The notes: generated by a model not told the origin, from the sequence alone. 64,000 bases of DNA from Burkholderiales bacterium (GCA_020848075.1 JADLAV010000061.1:1-64000); one strand, 5' to 3'; positions 52,641-62,057 are shown, counted from the first letter of the stretch. Numbers and translations: made by a program.

Positions 52641-54400
52641 GCCGGGCGGGGCTGCCGCTCCTCGCGAACGAGTTCGCGCGCGTCGTCGTGCAACTTGCTC
52701 CCGGGGCGAGCGAGACCGTGCGGATCGCCGCCGCACTCGTCGCCGACGCGACGGCCGCCGGCCATGTGTGCGTCGACCTCGCGGCGGTGGCCGGCAGGGC
52801 GGCGTTCGACGGCGCGGCTGCGGTGCCGCCGCTCGCAGCGGTGCTCGAAGCCCTGCGCGCAACCCCGCTAGTCGCGGCGCCCGGCGAGTTCGCGCCGCTC
52901 GTGCTCGATGGAACGCGGCTCTATCTCCACCGGTATTGGCATTACGAGACCGCGCTCGCCACGTCACTCGCCGCGCGCGCCGCGCACGCGCCGGACGAGG
53001 TCGACGAGACGGCGCTTGCGCGCACCCTCGCGCGGCTCTTTCCCGACGAAGGCGCAGGCGCGAACCTGCAGAAGGTCGCCGCCGCGGTGGCGTGCATGCG
53101 CCGCCTCGTCGTGATCTCCGGGGGGCCCGGAACGGGGAAGACTTCCACGGTGGCGCGCGTGCTCGCTGCGCTCGTCACGCTCGCAGGCGATGCGCGGCTC
53201 GCGATCGGCCTCGCGGCGCCGACCGGGAAGGCGGCGGCGCGGCTGGAGGCGTCGCTCGCCCACCACGCCGATACGGCATCACTCGGCCTGCATGCGGTGA
53301 CGCTGCATCGGCTGCTGGGGCTGGCTGCCGGAAGCACGCCCCGATTCGATGCGCAGAACCCGCTGCCGCTCGACGTCGTGGTGGTCGACGAGGCATCGAT
53401 GATGGATCTCGCCGCGGCGGCGAAGCTCGTGGCTGCGCTTCCGGCGCACGCCCGGCTCATCCTGCTCGGCGACAAGGATCAACTCGCCTCGGTGGAGGCG
53501 GGCGCGGTGCTCGCGAGCATCGCGTCGGGCGCGAGCGGCTTCTCGCCGCCGATGCGCCGTGCGCTCGAGCGCGTCACGGGTGCCGCCCTTCCTGCGGCTG
53601 TGGATGGCGGCGCGCCGCGGAACGCGCCGCTCTCCGACGCGATCGTCCTCCTGGATCGGAGCTATCGGTTCGACGCGGCGCGCGGCGTCGGCCGTCTGGC
53701 GCGAGCGGTACGCGCCGGCGACGTGGATGCGGCGCTCGCGACCCTCGACGAGGGCGTGGAGGCGCGCATCGCGCTACCGGACGCCGAGGCGCTCGGCGGC
53801 GCGGCGTTCGCGGGCTATCGCAGCTACTTCGATACGGTGCGGGCAACCGCCGATCCGGCCGCGTGCTTCGCCGCGCTGGCGCAGTTTCGCGTGCTCGCCG
53901 CGGTGCGCGGCGGGCCGCTCGGCGTCGAGGCGCTGAACGCCATGGTCGAGCGGCGCCTCGCGGCCGAGCAAGCCGCGGTGCTGCACCGGCGCTGGTATCC
54001 GGGGCGACCGGTCATGGTGACCCGCAACGACTACGCGCTCCGGCTGTCGAACGGCGACGTCGGCATCGTGCTGCCCGTTCCCGGCGCATCCGGAGGGGTC
54101 TCGGTCTGCTTCGAGGCACCCGACGGATCGACGCGCAGACTTTCGCCGGCGCGCATGCCCGACTGCGAGACGGTCTACGCCATGACGGTGCACAAGAGTC
54201 AGGGCTCGGAGTTCGACGAGGTCCTGCTGGTCTTGCCCGACGAGCCGTCCCAAGTGTTGTCGCGCGAGCTGCTCTACACCGGGGTGACGCGAGCGAGGAC
54301 GCGCGTCACCGTCCACGCGCGCCGCGAAACGGTCGCGGCCGCGATCGGCGAGCGCGTCGTGCGCGACTCGGGGCTGGCGGAGCGCTTGTGGGGGCCGTGA
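52637..54400 (+). CDS. recD: Exodeoxyribonuclease V alpha subunit (RecD)
   Basis: 587 residues from a GTG in a GTGA overlap with recB; an upstream ATG (52592) would extend into recB. Walker A ISGGPGTGKTSTVARVL (~156), APTGKAAARLE, Walker B VVVDEASMMDL, LLGDKDQLASVEAG, TVHKSQGSEFDEVLL and LLYTGVTRARTRV give a full SF1B helicase. The 5'-3' motor of the complex. The three genes lie in the order C-B-D without ptrA, as in many betaproteobacteria. Confidence 0.94.
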   Translation: MSRAGLPLLANEFARVVVQLAPGASETVRIAAALVADATAAGHVCVDLAAVAGRAAFDGAAAVPPLAAVLEALRATPLVAAPGEFAPLVLDGTRLYLHRYWHYETALATSLAARAAHAPDEVDETALARTLARLFPDEGAGANLQKVAAAVACMRRLVVISGGPGTGKTSTVARVLAALVTLAGDARLAIGLAAPTGKAAARLEASLAHHADTASLGLHAVTLHRLLGLAAGSTPRFDAQNPLPLDVVVVDEASMMDLAAAAKLVAALPAHARLILLGDKDQLASVEAGAVLASIASGASGFSPPMRRALERVTGAALPAAVDGGAPRNAPLSDAIVLLDRSYRFDAARGVGRLARAVRAGDVDAALATLDEGVEARIALPDAEALGGAAFAGYRSYFDTVRATADPAACFAALAQFRVLAAVRGGPLGVEALNAMVERRLAAEQAAVLHRRWYPGRPVMVTRNDYALRLSNGDVGIVLPVPGASGGVSVCFEAPDGSTRRLSPARMPDCETVYAMTVHKSQGSEFDEVLLVLPDEPSQVLSRELLYTGVTRARTRVTVHARRETVAAAIGERVVRDSGLAERLWGP

Positions 54401-54494
54401 GCGGGCACCGGCCCGCGTCCGAACCGCCGTCGCTGGCGTCCCCGCGCCGGGCGGCGCATCATTCACCCCGCCAGAGCCACGCCGGAGGGAGGGT

Positions 54495-55505
54495 ATGGAC
54501 GTGAAGGAGCTGCAGGGCCACCTTGCCGGGTTCGCGGCGACGCGGGGCTTGGACGAAAATCCGGGCAGCTTGGCGACGGCCTTGGCGGCGGAGGCGGGTG
54601 CCGTGCTCGGACTGTTCAAGCGGATGGGCGAGCAGCAGCCGGAGGCACAGGCCCGCGCGCCGGATGGGATCGCCGAAGTCGTGCTGCACGCGTTTCTGTT
54701 GGCCGACCGCCTCGGGATCGACCTGGACGAGGCAGTGACCCGAAAGCTCGCCGAAGCCGGGACCAAACACTCCGGGATGGAGCCCGGTGCCACCGTGTCA
54801 CCCGACGCTTCGGAGTCTCGTCTCGCCGCGAAGACGCAAGGGTTGCGGGAGGAGCTGAGGCTGGCGACATCCCGCCTGGCTGCGCAGAAGGTGGCCGTCC
54901 GTGGCGCGCCAGCGCGGGTGCACGAATCCGACGCTCTGACGCGCGCCGCGCCGCCGCCATCCCCGCGTGCGCCGGAGCCCCGTCCGGCACCTGCGCCGGC
55001 GGTCCATGCCCCTGCGCCGCCGGTACGCGCCAGCGCATCACCGACTGTGACGCGCACGGCCAGCCCCGACGCGCCGACTCCGCCCGCCCGGTCAGCCGGC
55101 GCGCAATCTCCAACGGAGCGACCGCCGGGGCCGGTCGTCGCAGCCGTGCCGCCGCCGCCTCCTCCTCCTCCTCCGCCTTCTCCCGCTCCGGCGGCCGCCC
55201 CGCTGAGCGAGCCACCGCCGGAGCGTTTCTCGAACCTGGACACGGAGTCCGTGATCGGCTTCCTCAAGTCGCTCTCGCGGCGGGTCGACGGCGCCCGGAG
55301 CGACGACCCGCTCCTGCGCGAGCTGCACGACGAGATCCAGACGCTCAGGCGGAACCTTTACTCGTCGAACGCGAAGCCCACCTGGATCGGCGCGAGCCTC
55401 GACACGATTCGCACGCTGCTCGAGGAAGCGAAGCGTCACTCGATCGCCGATGAGATCCGAGCGGCCGAGCATCTCGTTCACGTCCAGCGCATTTTGAACA
55501 GGTAG
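54495..55505 (+). CDS. Degenerate MazG-like domain protein with polyproline linker
   Basis: 336 residues, ATG with GGAGGGAGGG upstream. Residues 1-~90 follow the pattern of small MazG/dCTPase-type pyrophosphohydrolases (VKELQGHLAGFAATRGLDEN, ALAAEAGAVLGLF, IAEVVLHAFLLADRLGIDLD), but the acidic metal ligands are largely replaced (EAGA where E-x2-E is expected; H where D is expected). A ~130-residue Pro/Ala linker with a run of ten prolines follows (~218-228). The C-terminus ~245-336 is helical (DTESVIGFLKSLSRRVDG, LDTIRTLLEEAKRHSIADE). Probably a non-enzymatic binding or scaffold protein. Confidence 0.72.
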   Translation: MDVKELQGHLAGFAATRGLDENPGSLATALAAEAGAVLGLFKRMGEQQPEAQARAPDGIAEVVLHAFLLADRLGIDLDEAVTRKLAEAGTKHSGMEPGATVSPDASESRLAAKTQGLREELRLATSRLAAQKVAVRGAPARVHESDALTRAAPPPSPRAPEPRPAPAPAVHAPAPPVRASASPTVTRTASPDAPTPPARSAGAQSPTERPPGPVVAAVPPPPPPPPPPSPAPAAAPLSEPPPERFSNLDTESVIGFLKSLSRRVDGARSDDPLLRELHDEIQTLRRNLYSSNAKPTWIGASLDTIRTLLEEAKRHSIADEIRAAEHLVHVQRILNR

Positions 55506-55597
55506 CGTGCGGCATCGATCGGATCTCTGCACCGATTGGGAACGCGCCGCTTCGCGTTTCGGACCGCGGTAGAAGCGCCCAGCGCCAGCATAGCTGC

Positions 55598-56965
55598 ATG
55601 AACCCACTGACGAGCACGGCGAGCGCCCTCCTCACCGACCTCTACCAGCTCACGATGCTGCAGGGGTACTACGAGGCCGGGATGACCGATACCGCGGTCT
55701 TCGAGCTTTTCGTCCGCAAGCTGCCGCCCGGACGCAACTTCTTCGTCGCCGCGGGGCTCGAACAGGCGATCGCCTTCATCGAGGACCTGCACTTTGCGCC
55801 GAGCGAGCTCGAGTGGGTCGCGCAGAGCGGGCTTTTCGGCGCCGGTTTCGCGCAGCGGCTCGAGCGTTTCCGGTTCAGTGGCGACGTTCACGCAATGCCC
55901 GAGGGCACGGTGTTCTTTCCGAACGAGCCGATCCTCCGGGTGACGGCGCCGCTCCCGGAAGCGCAGTTGCTCGAGTCCCGCGTGCTCAACATCCTGCATT
56001 ACGAGACGCTCGTCGCCTCCAAGGCGGCGCGCGCGGTGCTCGTCGCCGGCGGCAAGGGCCTCATCGATTTCGGCCTGCGGCGCGCGCACGGGGCCGAAGC
56101 CGGGCTGCTGGCGGCGCGCGCGAGCTTTCTCGTCGGGTTCGACGGCAGCGCAACGACCCTTGCCGGCCCGGTGTTCGGCATCCCCGTGTTCGGAACCATG
56201 GCGCACTCGTTCGTCCAGGCCCACGACGACGAGGCGGCCGCGTTCGAGACGTTCGCGCGCGCTTTTCCGAAGAACGCAGTCCTGCTGATCGACACGTACG
56301 ACACAGTAGCGGGTGCGCGCAAGGTGGTCGCACTCGCGCGCCGCTTGCGATCGCGTGGCATCGAGGTGCGCGGCGTCCGCCTCGACTCGGGCGATCTCGC
56401 CGCGCTCGCACGCGAGGTCCGGGAGGTGCTTGACGCGGGCGGACTCGAACGGGCGATCATCTTCGCGAGCGGCAACCTGGACGAGTATCGCGTCGAGGCG
56501 CTCGCACGAGCGCCGATCGACAGCTTCGGCGTGGGGACGAGTCTCGTGACGTCCTCCGATGCGCCCTATCTCGACGCGGTGTACAAGCTGCAGGAATACG
56601 CCGGGCGGCCGCGTCGCAAGCGGTCCGCCGGCAAGGCCACCTGGCCCGGGCGCAAGCAGGTCTACCGCGAGGTCGCGGCCGATGGCACGATCGCGCGCGA
56701 TGTCGTGACGCTCGAGACGGACGCGCGTCCCGGAGAAGCGCTGCTCGTACCGGTCATGCGGGCAGGGCGGCGCGTCGAAAAGGCGCCGGGACTGGACGCG
56801 ATCCGGGCGCACGCGCGGCGCGAGCTCGACCGGCTGCCGCCTCGGCTGCGTACGCTGGGCGACGCGCCCCCGCCATACCACGTGGAGATCGCGCCGCCGC
56901 TCGCGGCGCTTGCCGCCGTCGTGGATCGCGCCACCGCCGGAGGCGAAACGAGGGAGAGCGCATGA
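55598..56965 (+). CDS. pncB: Nicotinate phosphoribosyltransferase
   Basis: 455 residues. LLTDLYQLTMLQGYYEAG at the start, FELFVRKLPPGRNFFVAAGL, IDFGLRRAHGAEAG with the phosphorylated-His position, VFGTMAHSFVQ, and GVRLDSGDLAALAREVR binding phosphoribose. Converts nicotinate and PRPP to nicotinate mononucleotide for NAD salvage. Its stop overlaps the next gene by ATGA, tying NAD salvage to a Lon-type protease gene. Confidence 0.93.
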   Translation: MNPLTSTASALLTDLYQLTMLQGYYEAGMTDTAVFELFVRKLPPGRNFFVAAGLEQAIAFIEDLHFAPSELEWVAQSGLFGAGFAQRLERFRFSGDVHAMPEGTVFFPNEPILRVTAPLPEAQLLESRVLNILHYETLVASKAARAVLVAGGKGLIDFGLRRAHGAEAGLLAARASFLVGFDGSATTLAGPVFGIPVFGTMAHSFVQAHDDEAAAFETFARAFPKNAVLLIDTYDTVAGARKVVALARRLRSRGIEVRGVRLDSGDLAALAREVREVLDAGGLERAIIFASGNLDEYRVEALARAPIDSFGVGTSLVTSSDAPYLDAVYKLQEYAGRPRRKRSAGKATWPGRKQVYREVAADGTIARDVVTLETDARPGEALLVPVMRAGRRVEKAPGLDAIRAHARRELDRLPPRLRTLGDAPPPYHVEIAPPLAALAAVVDRATAGGETRESA

Positions 56966-59394
56966 TCGAGCCGCTGGCAGCCGATCGTCTGACGCATCGC
57001 TGCGACCCGGCAGTCTTCCGGTTCGCGACTACCGCGGAGCTCGGGCCACTCGACGACGTGATCGGACAGGAACGCGCCGCACGGGCCGTCGACTTCGGCA
57101 TCTCGATCGCGCGTGACGGCTACAACCTGTTCGTAATGGGGGCGCCGGGCAGCGGCAAGCACACGCTCGTCCGCCGCGCCATCTCGCGGCGCGCCGAGCG
57201 CGCCGAGCGGCCCTCGGACTGGGTGTACGTCAACAACTTCCAGACCCCGCACCGGCCGCTCGCCCTCGCGCTGCCGCCGGGGCGCGGCAACGCGCTCCGG
57301 CGCGACATGGCGAAGCTCGTCGAGGAGCTGCGAGGCGCCATTCCGGCCATCTTCGAGAGCGACGAATACACCGCGAGGGTGGAGGCGATCGACGCCGAAT
57401 TCACCGAGCGGCACGAGCGCGCCTTCGGCGCGCTCGGGGCCGAGGCCGCGGAGCAGAAGATCGCGCTCCTCCGCACGCCGAGCGGTTTCTCCTTCGCGCC
57501 GGTCAAGGACGGCGAAGTGATGGGTCCCGAAGAGTTCGCGAAGCTCTCCGAGGAGGAGCAGGCGCGGATCGAGTCGACGATCGCCTCGCTGCAGGGCAAG
57601 CTCGAAAAGCTGGTGCGCGAAGTCATGCGCTGGCGCGCCGAGCGTATCGAGCGCGTCAAGGCCCTGAACCGCGAGATGACGCTGCTCGCCGTGGGCCATC
57701 TGGTGGACGAGCTGAAGCGGGGCTACCAGGATCTTCCCAAGGTGGTCGAATACCTCGAGGCGCTGCAGCGCGACGTGCTCGATCACGCCGACGACTTCCG
57801 CAAGCAACCCGAGGCGCCAGCGGCGCTCGCGCGCCTGGTGCAGCGCGACGAGCCGTCGCTGCGGCGCTACGAGGTCAACGTGCTCGTGGACCACAGCGCC
57901 CCGGACGGATCGCCGGTCGTGTTCGCGGATCATCCGACGTACCAGAATCTCACCGGTCGCGTCGACCACATCGCCCAGCTCGGCACGCTCGTCACCGATT
58001 TCAACCTGATCAAGGCGGGAGCGCTGCACCGCGCGAACGGCGGCTATCTGCTGATCGACGCGACGAAGCTCCTGAACCAGCCGTTCGCCTGGGAGGGCCT
58101 GAAACGGGCGCTCACGCGCAAGGAGCTCAGGATCGAGTCGCTCGCCGAGATGTACAGCCTCGTCTCCACCGTGTCGCTGGAGCCGGAGCCGATTCCGCTC
58201 GCAGCCAAGGTCGTCCTGTTCGGCGAACGATATATCTACTATCTCCTGCAAGCCTACGACCCGGACTTCAGCAAGCTCTTTCGCGTCGCGGCGGACTTCT
58301 CCGACGACTTCGATCGCAGCGCGGATACGACGGAGACGTTCGCGCGGCTGGTGGGCACGCTGGCGAGCCGCGAGCAGCTGCTCCCGCTCGATCGGTCGGC
58401 GGTGGCGCGCACGGTGGACTTCGGGTCGCGCTACGCCGGCGACGGCAAGAAGATTACCGCACGGTTGCAGCGCATCACCGATCTTCTCACCGAAGCGGAT
58501 CACGTAGCGCGCGAGGCCGGGCATGCGGCGCTCTCCGCCGAGGATATCGACCGCGCCGACGCGGCGCGGCGGGACCGTGCGGACCGGCTGCGCGAGCGCG
58601 TGCACGAGGAGATCCTGCGCGGCACGCTCCTGATCGACACGTCCGGCGCGAAGGTCGGGCAGGTGAACGGCCTCTCCGTGCTCGCGCTCGGCGACTACGC
58701 GTTCGGCGGGCCGACCCGGATCACCGCGACCACGCGGCTCGGCGAAGGCCAGGTGATCGACATCCAGCGCGAGGTCGAGCTCGGCGGGGCCATCCACTCG
58801 AAGGGGGTGCTGATCCTGTCCGCGTTCCTCGCCGCCCGCTACTCCGGCCAGCGCCCGCACTCGCTCGCCGCGAGTTTGGTGTTCGAGCAGACCTACAGCG
58901 AGGTCGAAGGCGACAGCGCATCGCTCGCGGAGCTCTGCGCGCTCTTGTCGTCGCTCGCGGACGCGCCCATCCGGCAGTCGCTCGCGGTCACCGGTTCCAT
59001 CAACCAGCTCGGCGAAGTGCAGCCGATCGGCGGCGTGAACGAGAAGATCGAGGGGTTCTTCGACGTGTGCCGCGCGCGCGGACTCGCCGGCGACCAGGGC
59101 GTGCTGATCCCGGCCGCGAACATCGATCACCTGATGCTGCGCGCAGACGTCGTCGCGGCTGCGCGCGAGGGCAAGTTCCACGTCTACGCGGTGTCCACGG
59201 TGGATCAGGCGATCGAGCTTCTCACCGGGGTGCCGGCTGGAACGCCCGACGTGCTGGGGGAGGGACCGCAGGCGACGATCAATGGCCGCGTGGCAGCGCG
59301 CCTGCGGGACTACTCCACCGTGCGGCGGACCTGGGCGCGGCCCGGCGCGCGCCCGGGAGGCCCGGGCAGGCCGAGGAGGCTCGGTGGCGACTGA
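56962..59394 (+). CDS. Lon-type AAA+ protease (LonB/LonC-like)
   Basis: 810 residues. ATPase domain with Walker A VMGAPGSGKHTLVRRA (~55-70), a long helical insert (~100-300; coiled-coil-like, EEQARIESTIASLQGKLEKL), Walker B GGYLLIDATKLL. The C-terminal peptidase S16 domain has Ser652 in EGDSASLAEL and Lys695 in NEKIEGFF, 43 residues apart as in E. coli Lon. There is no N-terminal Lon substrate domain; this is the bacterial LonB-like group whose substrates are mostly unknown. Starts in an overlap with pncB; a Usp gene overlaps its end. Confidence 0.92.
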   Translation: MIEPLAADRLTHRCDPAVFRFATTAELGPLDDVIGQERAARAVDFGISIARDGYNLFVMGAPGSGKHTLVRRAISRRAERAERPSDWVYVNNFQTPHRPLALALPPGRGNALRRDMAKLVEELRGAIPAIFESDEYTARVEAIDAEFTERHERAFGALGAEAAEQKIALLRTPSGFSFAPVKDGEVMGPEEFAKLSEEEQARIESTIASLQGKLEKLVREVMRWRAERIERVKALNREMTLLAVGHLVDELKRGYQDLPKVVEYLEALQRDVLDHADDFRKQPEAPAALARLVQRDEPSLRRYEVNVLVDHSAPDGSPVVFADHPTYQNLTGRVDHIAQLGTLVTDFNLIKAGALHRANGGYLLIDATKLLNQPFAWEGLKRALTRKELRIESLAEMYSLVSTVSLEPEPIPLAAKVVLFGERYIYYLLQAYDPDFSKLFRVAADFSDDFDRSADTTETFARLVGTLASREQLLPLDRSAVARTVDFGSRYAGDGKKITARLQRITDLLTEADHVAREAGHAALSAEDIDRADAARRDRADRLRERVHEEILRGTLLIDTSGAKVGQVNGLSVLALGDYAFGGPTRITATTRLGEGQVIDIQREVELGGAIHSKGVLILSAFLAARYSGQRPHSLAASLVFEQTYSEVEGDSASLAELCALLSSLADAPIRQSLAVTGSINQLGEVQPIGGVNEKIEGFFDVCRARGLAGDQGVLIPAANIDHLMLRADVVAAAREGKFHVYAVSTVDQAIELLTGVPAGTPDVLGEGPQATINGRVAARLRDYSTVRRTWARPGARPGGPGRPRRLGGD

Positions 59395-60199
59395 TCGCAG
59401 GCGCGTCGAGGTGAAGGTCCGGCGCGTCGTCGTCGCGCTCGACACGGCATCGGCGCCGAGCGAGGCGCTCGAGGCGGCCGCCGGGCTTGCGCGCGGGCTC
59501 GGTGCGGAGCTGGTCGGGCTCTTCGTCGAGGATCAGCGGTTGCTGCGTTTCGCCGAGCTGCCGTTCGCGCAGGAGCTGGGCGGCGCGACCGCGCGTGCGC
59601 ATCCGGTCAACACGGCCGACATCGAGCGCGCGCTCAAGGCGCACGCCGACCGGCTGCGGCGGCTCCTGTCCGAGGCTGCGCGCTCCCTCGACGTGCCCTG
59701 GACGCTGGCGGTCGCGCGCGGACAGGTCGTGCAGGCGGCGCTCGAATTCGCCGGCATCGAGGATCTGCTCGTGATGGCGCGCGCGCGCTACCTGTCGGTG
59801 ACCGTCGCGCGCCCGCAGGCCGGGCAGCAGTTTCCGAGCCTCCGCGCAAGAACGGTTGCGGCGCTCTTCGACGGGTCGCCCGCCGCCGAGCGGGCGCTGA
59901 TCGTCGCGCACACGCTGGCGCAGGTCGCCGGCTGCGAGCTCGCGGTGATCATCCCCGCCGCGGGACCCGAGCTCTTCCGTGCGCGCCGGATCGATGCTGC
60001 GGAGGTGCTTGCCTCGCGCGGCGGCAGCGCTGCGGCGTACGTCATGGTGCCCGGCGCCGATCCCGCGACGGTCGAGCGGGCGGCGCGCGCACAGCGCGCC
60101 CGCGTGCTGCTGTGGCCGGGGGGCGGCCGTGAGGGCGCGGGCAAAGCGGTCGCCGCGCTGCTCGCCGACGTGTCCTGCCCGGTCGTGATGATCGGGTGA
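59384..60199 (+). CDS. Tandem universal stress protein (Usp) domain protein
   Basis: 271 residues from a GTG with CGAGGAGG upstream, overlapping the Lon-type gene by 11 bp. First Usp-like half ~10-145 (VRRVVVALDTASAPSEALEAA; GIEDLLVMARAR), second half ~155-271 (VAALFDGSPAAERALIVAH; VSCPVVMIG). No clear ATP-binding G-x2-G-x9-G(S/T) signature in either half, so nucleotide binding is uncertain. Likely a stress accessory co-expressed with the protease. Confidence 0.78.
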   Translation: MATDRRRVEVKVRRVVVALDTASAPSEALEAAAGLARGLGAELVGLFVEDQRLLRFAELPFAQELGGATARAHPVNTADIERALKAHADRLRRLLSEAARSLDVPWTLAVARGQVVQAALEFAGIEDLLVMARARYLSVTVARPQAGQQFPSLRARTVAALFDGSPAAERALIVAHTLAQVAGCELAVIIPAAGPELFRARRIDAAEVLASRGGSAAAYVMVPGADPATVERAARAQRARVLLWPGGGREGAGKAVAALLADVSCPVVMIG

Positions 60200-60454
60200 C
60201 GCCGGCGTGGGCAGGTATCTCCTTGTCGGAACGACGGAAAGGCGCTGCGTTGCACGAGCGCGCCGGCATCCGGCGGGGCAGGCGTCGTGCCGGCCACAGG
60301 CATTAAGGCATTCGCGCGCGTGCGAACCCATCGACCACCTTCCCAAACGCGGTATCCTCATCCGGACGCGCCCGCTCATGCGAAAGGACGTGCATCACGG
60401 GCGGACGCGACGGCGCGCAGCCGGAATACTCGGAGCAACCAGGAGACGTCATCG

Positions 60455-60820
60455 ATGCAAACCGAACTCCAGATCACCGTGCGCGATATGGAACACTCCG
60501 CGGCGCTGGACGAGCGGATCCGCGACAAGGCGAGGAAGTTGGAGCAGGTCTATCCCCGGGTTCAGAGTTGCCGGGTGGTGCTCGAGGCGCCGCACCGGCA
60601 CAAGCAGCAGGGCAAGCTCTTCACGGTCAGGGTGGACCTGACCGTGCCGGGCAGGGCGATCGTGGTGAATCGCGATCACCACGAGGACGTCTACGTCGCG
60701 CTGCGCGACGCGTTCAACGCGGCGCGACGTCAGCTCGAGGCATACGGCCGCATCCAGCGGGGCGACGTCAAGAATCACGAGAGCGGCACCACCGGGGCGC
60801 CGCCCGCTGCGGCAGACTAA
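60455..60820 (+). CDS. hpf: Ribosome hibernation-promoting factor, short form (HPF/RaiA)
   Basis: 121 residues from the ATG with AGGAGA upstream. Beta-alpha-beta-beta-beta-alpha fold with LQITVRDMEHSAALDERIRD, QVYPRVQSCRVVLE, FTVRVDLTVPGRAIVVNRD, and DVYVALRDAFNAARRQLEAY. Binds the 30S decoding site in resting cells. Short, without the dimerising C-terminal domain; basic residues needed for rRNA contact are retained. Convergent with the CBS-HPF fusion gene. Confidence 0.88.
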   Translation: MQTELQITVRDMEHSAALDERIRDKARKLEQVYPRVQSCRVVLEAPHRHKQQGKLFTVRVDLTVPGRAIVVNRDHHEDVYVALRDAFNAARRQLEAYGRIQRGDVKNHESGTTGAPPAAAD

Positions 60821-60829
60821 AGCCTATCG

Positions 60830-60849
60830 CGACGACTCCTTTTTCGTCG
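60830..60849. terminator. Hairpin between convergent hpf and CBS-HPF genes
   Basis: CGACGA, 8-base loop CTCCTTTT, TCGTCG, placed in the 34-bp gap between the two stops. Weak. Confidence 0.3.
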
Positions 60850-60854
60850 ATCGA

Positions 60855-61880
60855 TCACTCGGAGGCGGACGCGCGGGCTGCGAATCTCCGCGGCTTGCGC
60901 GGTTTCATGCGTCTGCGCTCCGTCGCCAGCCGCACCGCGCGCTCGACCCGGCCGAGCGCGCGATCCATGGCGGCCTGCAGCGATTGATGTCGCGTGTCGA
61001 CGACCACGCTCGGCAGCCCGCTCAGGACGACCTTGATCAGGCAGCGCTTGTCGATCCCGCCGCGCGGGCCGTTCACATCCTCGACGCGCACGCTCGTGCG
61101 CTCGATCGCCGGCGCGAACCTGCCGAGTTTGCGGCCGAGCTTGCGCCGCAGGTACTCCTTGTCGGCGGCGTCGAGCACCGCGCCGACCGAACGGATGTGC
61201 GCCGGTGTCAGCGGGGCTGCGGTGCGGCCGGCCGAGCGCTTCGCCGCGCGCGCCACGCGCGCCGGCAGCGGCGCGCGCTCAAGGCTGTCCGGCTGGCGTA
61301 CGCGCTCGCGCCCGAGGGTGGGCGTGATGCGGCCCGTGATTTTCGCCGAATCGTCGACGGGCACGGCCGCGCCGCCTTTGCCGGACTCCAGGGCCGCTTG
61401 CCCGCCCCGCCCTCCGCGATTGCCACCGCCGGGCGCCTTTGCCGCCGACCGACGCCCGGCCGCAGGCGGCAGGCGCATCGACTGACGCTTGGCCCGAACG
61501 GTCGGGCGGCTCGATCCGCGACCGAGTTCCTCGAGCACGTCGGTTGCGGTGACGATGCCCACGACTTCGCCGCGCTCCACGACGGGCAGCGAGCCGATGA
61601 GCCGGCTGCGCATCAGGTTGGCCGCCTGCCGGAGCGTCATGATCGGGGTCGCGGTCGCCACCTGCGCCGTCATGAGCTCGCGCACCGTACGGTCGCGCCG
61701 TACGCTCGCGCCTTCGCGCCCGCCGAGGTCCCGCTCGGAGAGCACGCCGAGGAGGCGTCTCGCCTCGGTCACGATCAGGTGCCGGATGCCCTCGCGCTCC
61801 ATGCGCGCCCAGGCGGCGCTCGCCGCCTCGTCCGGGCCGATGGTGACGACGTCGGTGTTCATGATCTCCTGCAATTGCAT
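60855..61880 (-). CDS. CBS-pair protein fused to an HPF/RaiA-like domain
   Basis: 341 residues from the ATG at 61880 with CAGGAGAG upstream. Two CBS motifs: MNTDVVTIGPDEAASAAWARM through LLGVLSERDLGG (~1-55) and MTAQVATATPIMTLRQAANLM through VVGIVTATDVLEEL (~65-120). A 110-residue Gly/Arg/Ala-rich linker follows, then an HPF-like domain (~235-330): RRKLGRKLGRFAPAIERTSV, IKVVLSGLPSVVVDTRHQSL, AAMDRALGRVERAVRLA. The last part ends in a basic tail. CBS pairs sense adenine nucleotides, so the fusion could adjust ribosome binding to energy state; this is inference. Confidence 0.78.
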   Translation of the reverse strand: MQLQEIMNTDVVTIGPDEAASAAWARMEREGIRHLIVTEARRLLGVLSERDLGGREGASVRRDRTVRELMTAQVATATPIMTLRQAANLMRSRLIGSLPVVERGEVVGIVTATDVLEELGRGSSRPTVRAKRQSMRLPPAAGRRSAAKAPGGGNRGGRGGQAALESGKGGAAVPVDDSAKITGRITPTLGRERVRQPDSLERAPLPARVARAAKRSAGRTAAPLTPAHIRSVGAVLDAADKEYLRRKLGRKLGRFAPAIERTSVRVEDVNGPRGGIDKRCLIKVVLSGLPSVVVDTRHQSLQAAMDRALGRVERAVRLATERRRMKPRKPRRFAARASASE

Positions 61881-62057
61881 GGTGGTACTCTCCTGAACGA
61901 GGTGGTTGTGGGGTTTTGAGCGATTGTTCCCGCCGCCGCGGGCGGTGCTCGGTACCGTGGCCATCATTCTGCCAGCGTCCCGCGACGAGCGCGCGCGAAC
62001 CGGCGACGCGGTCGCCAACTGTGCCCCGGGCGTGCGCCCGACCGCGTCCCGCAGCGC

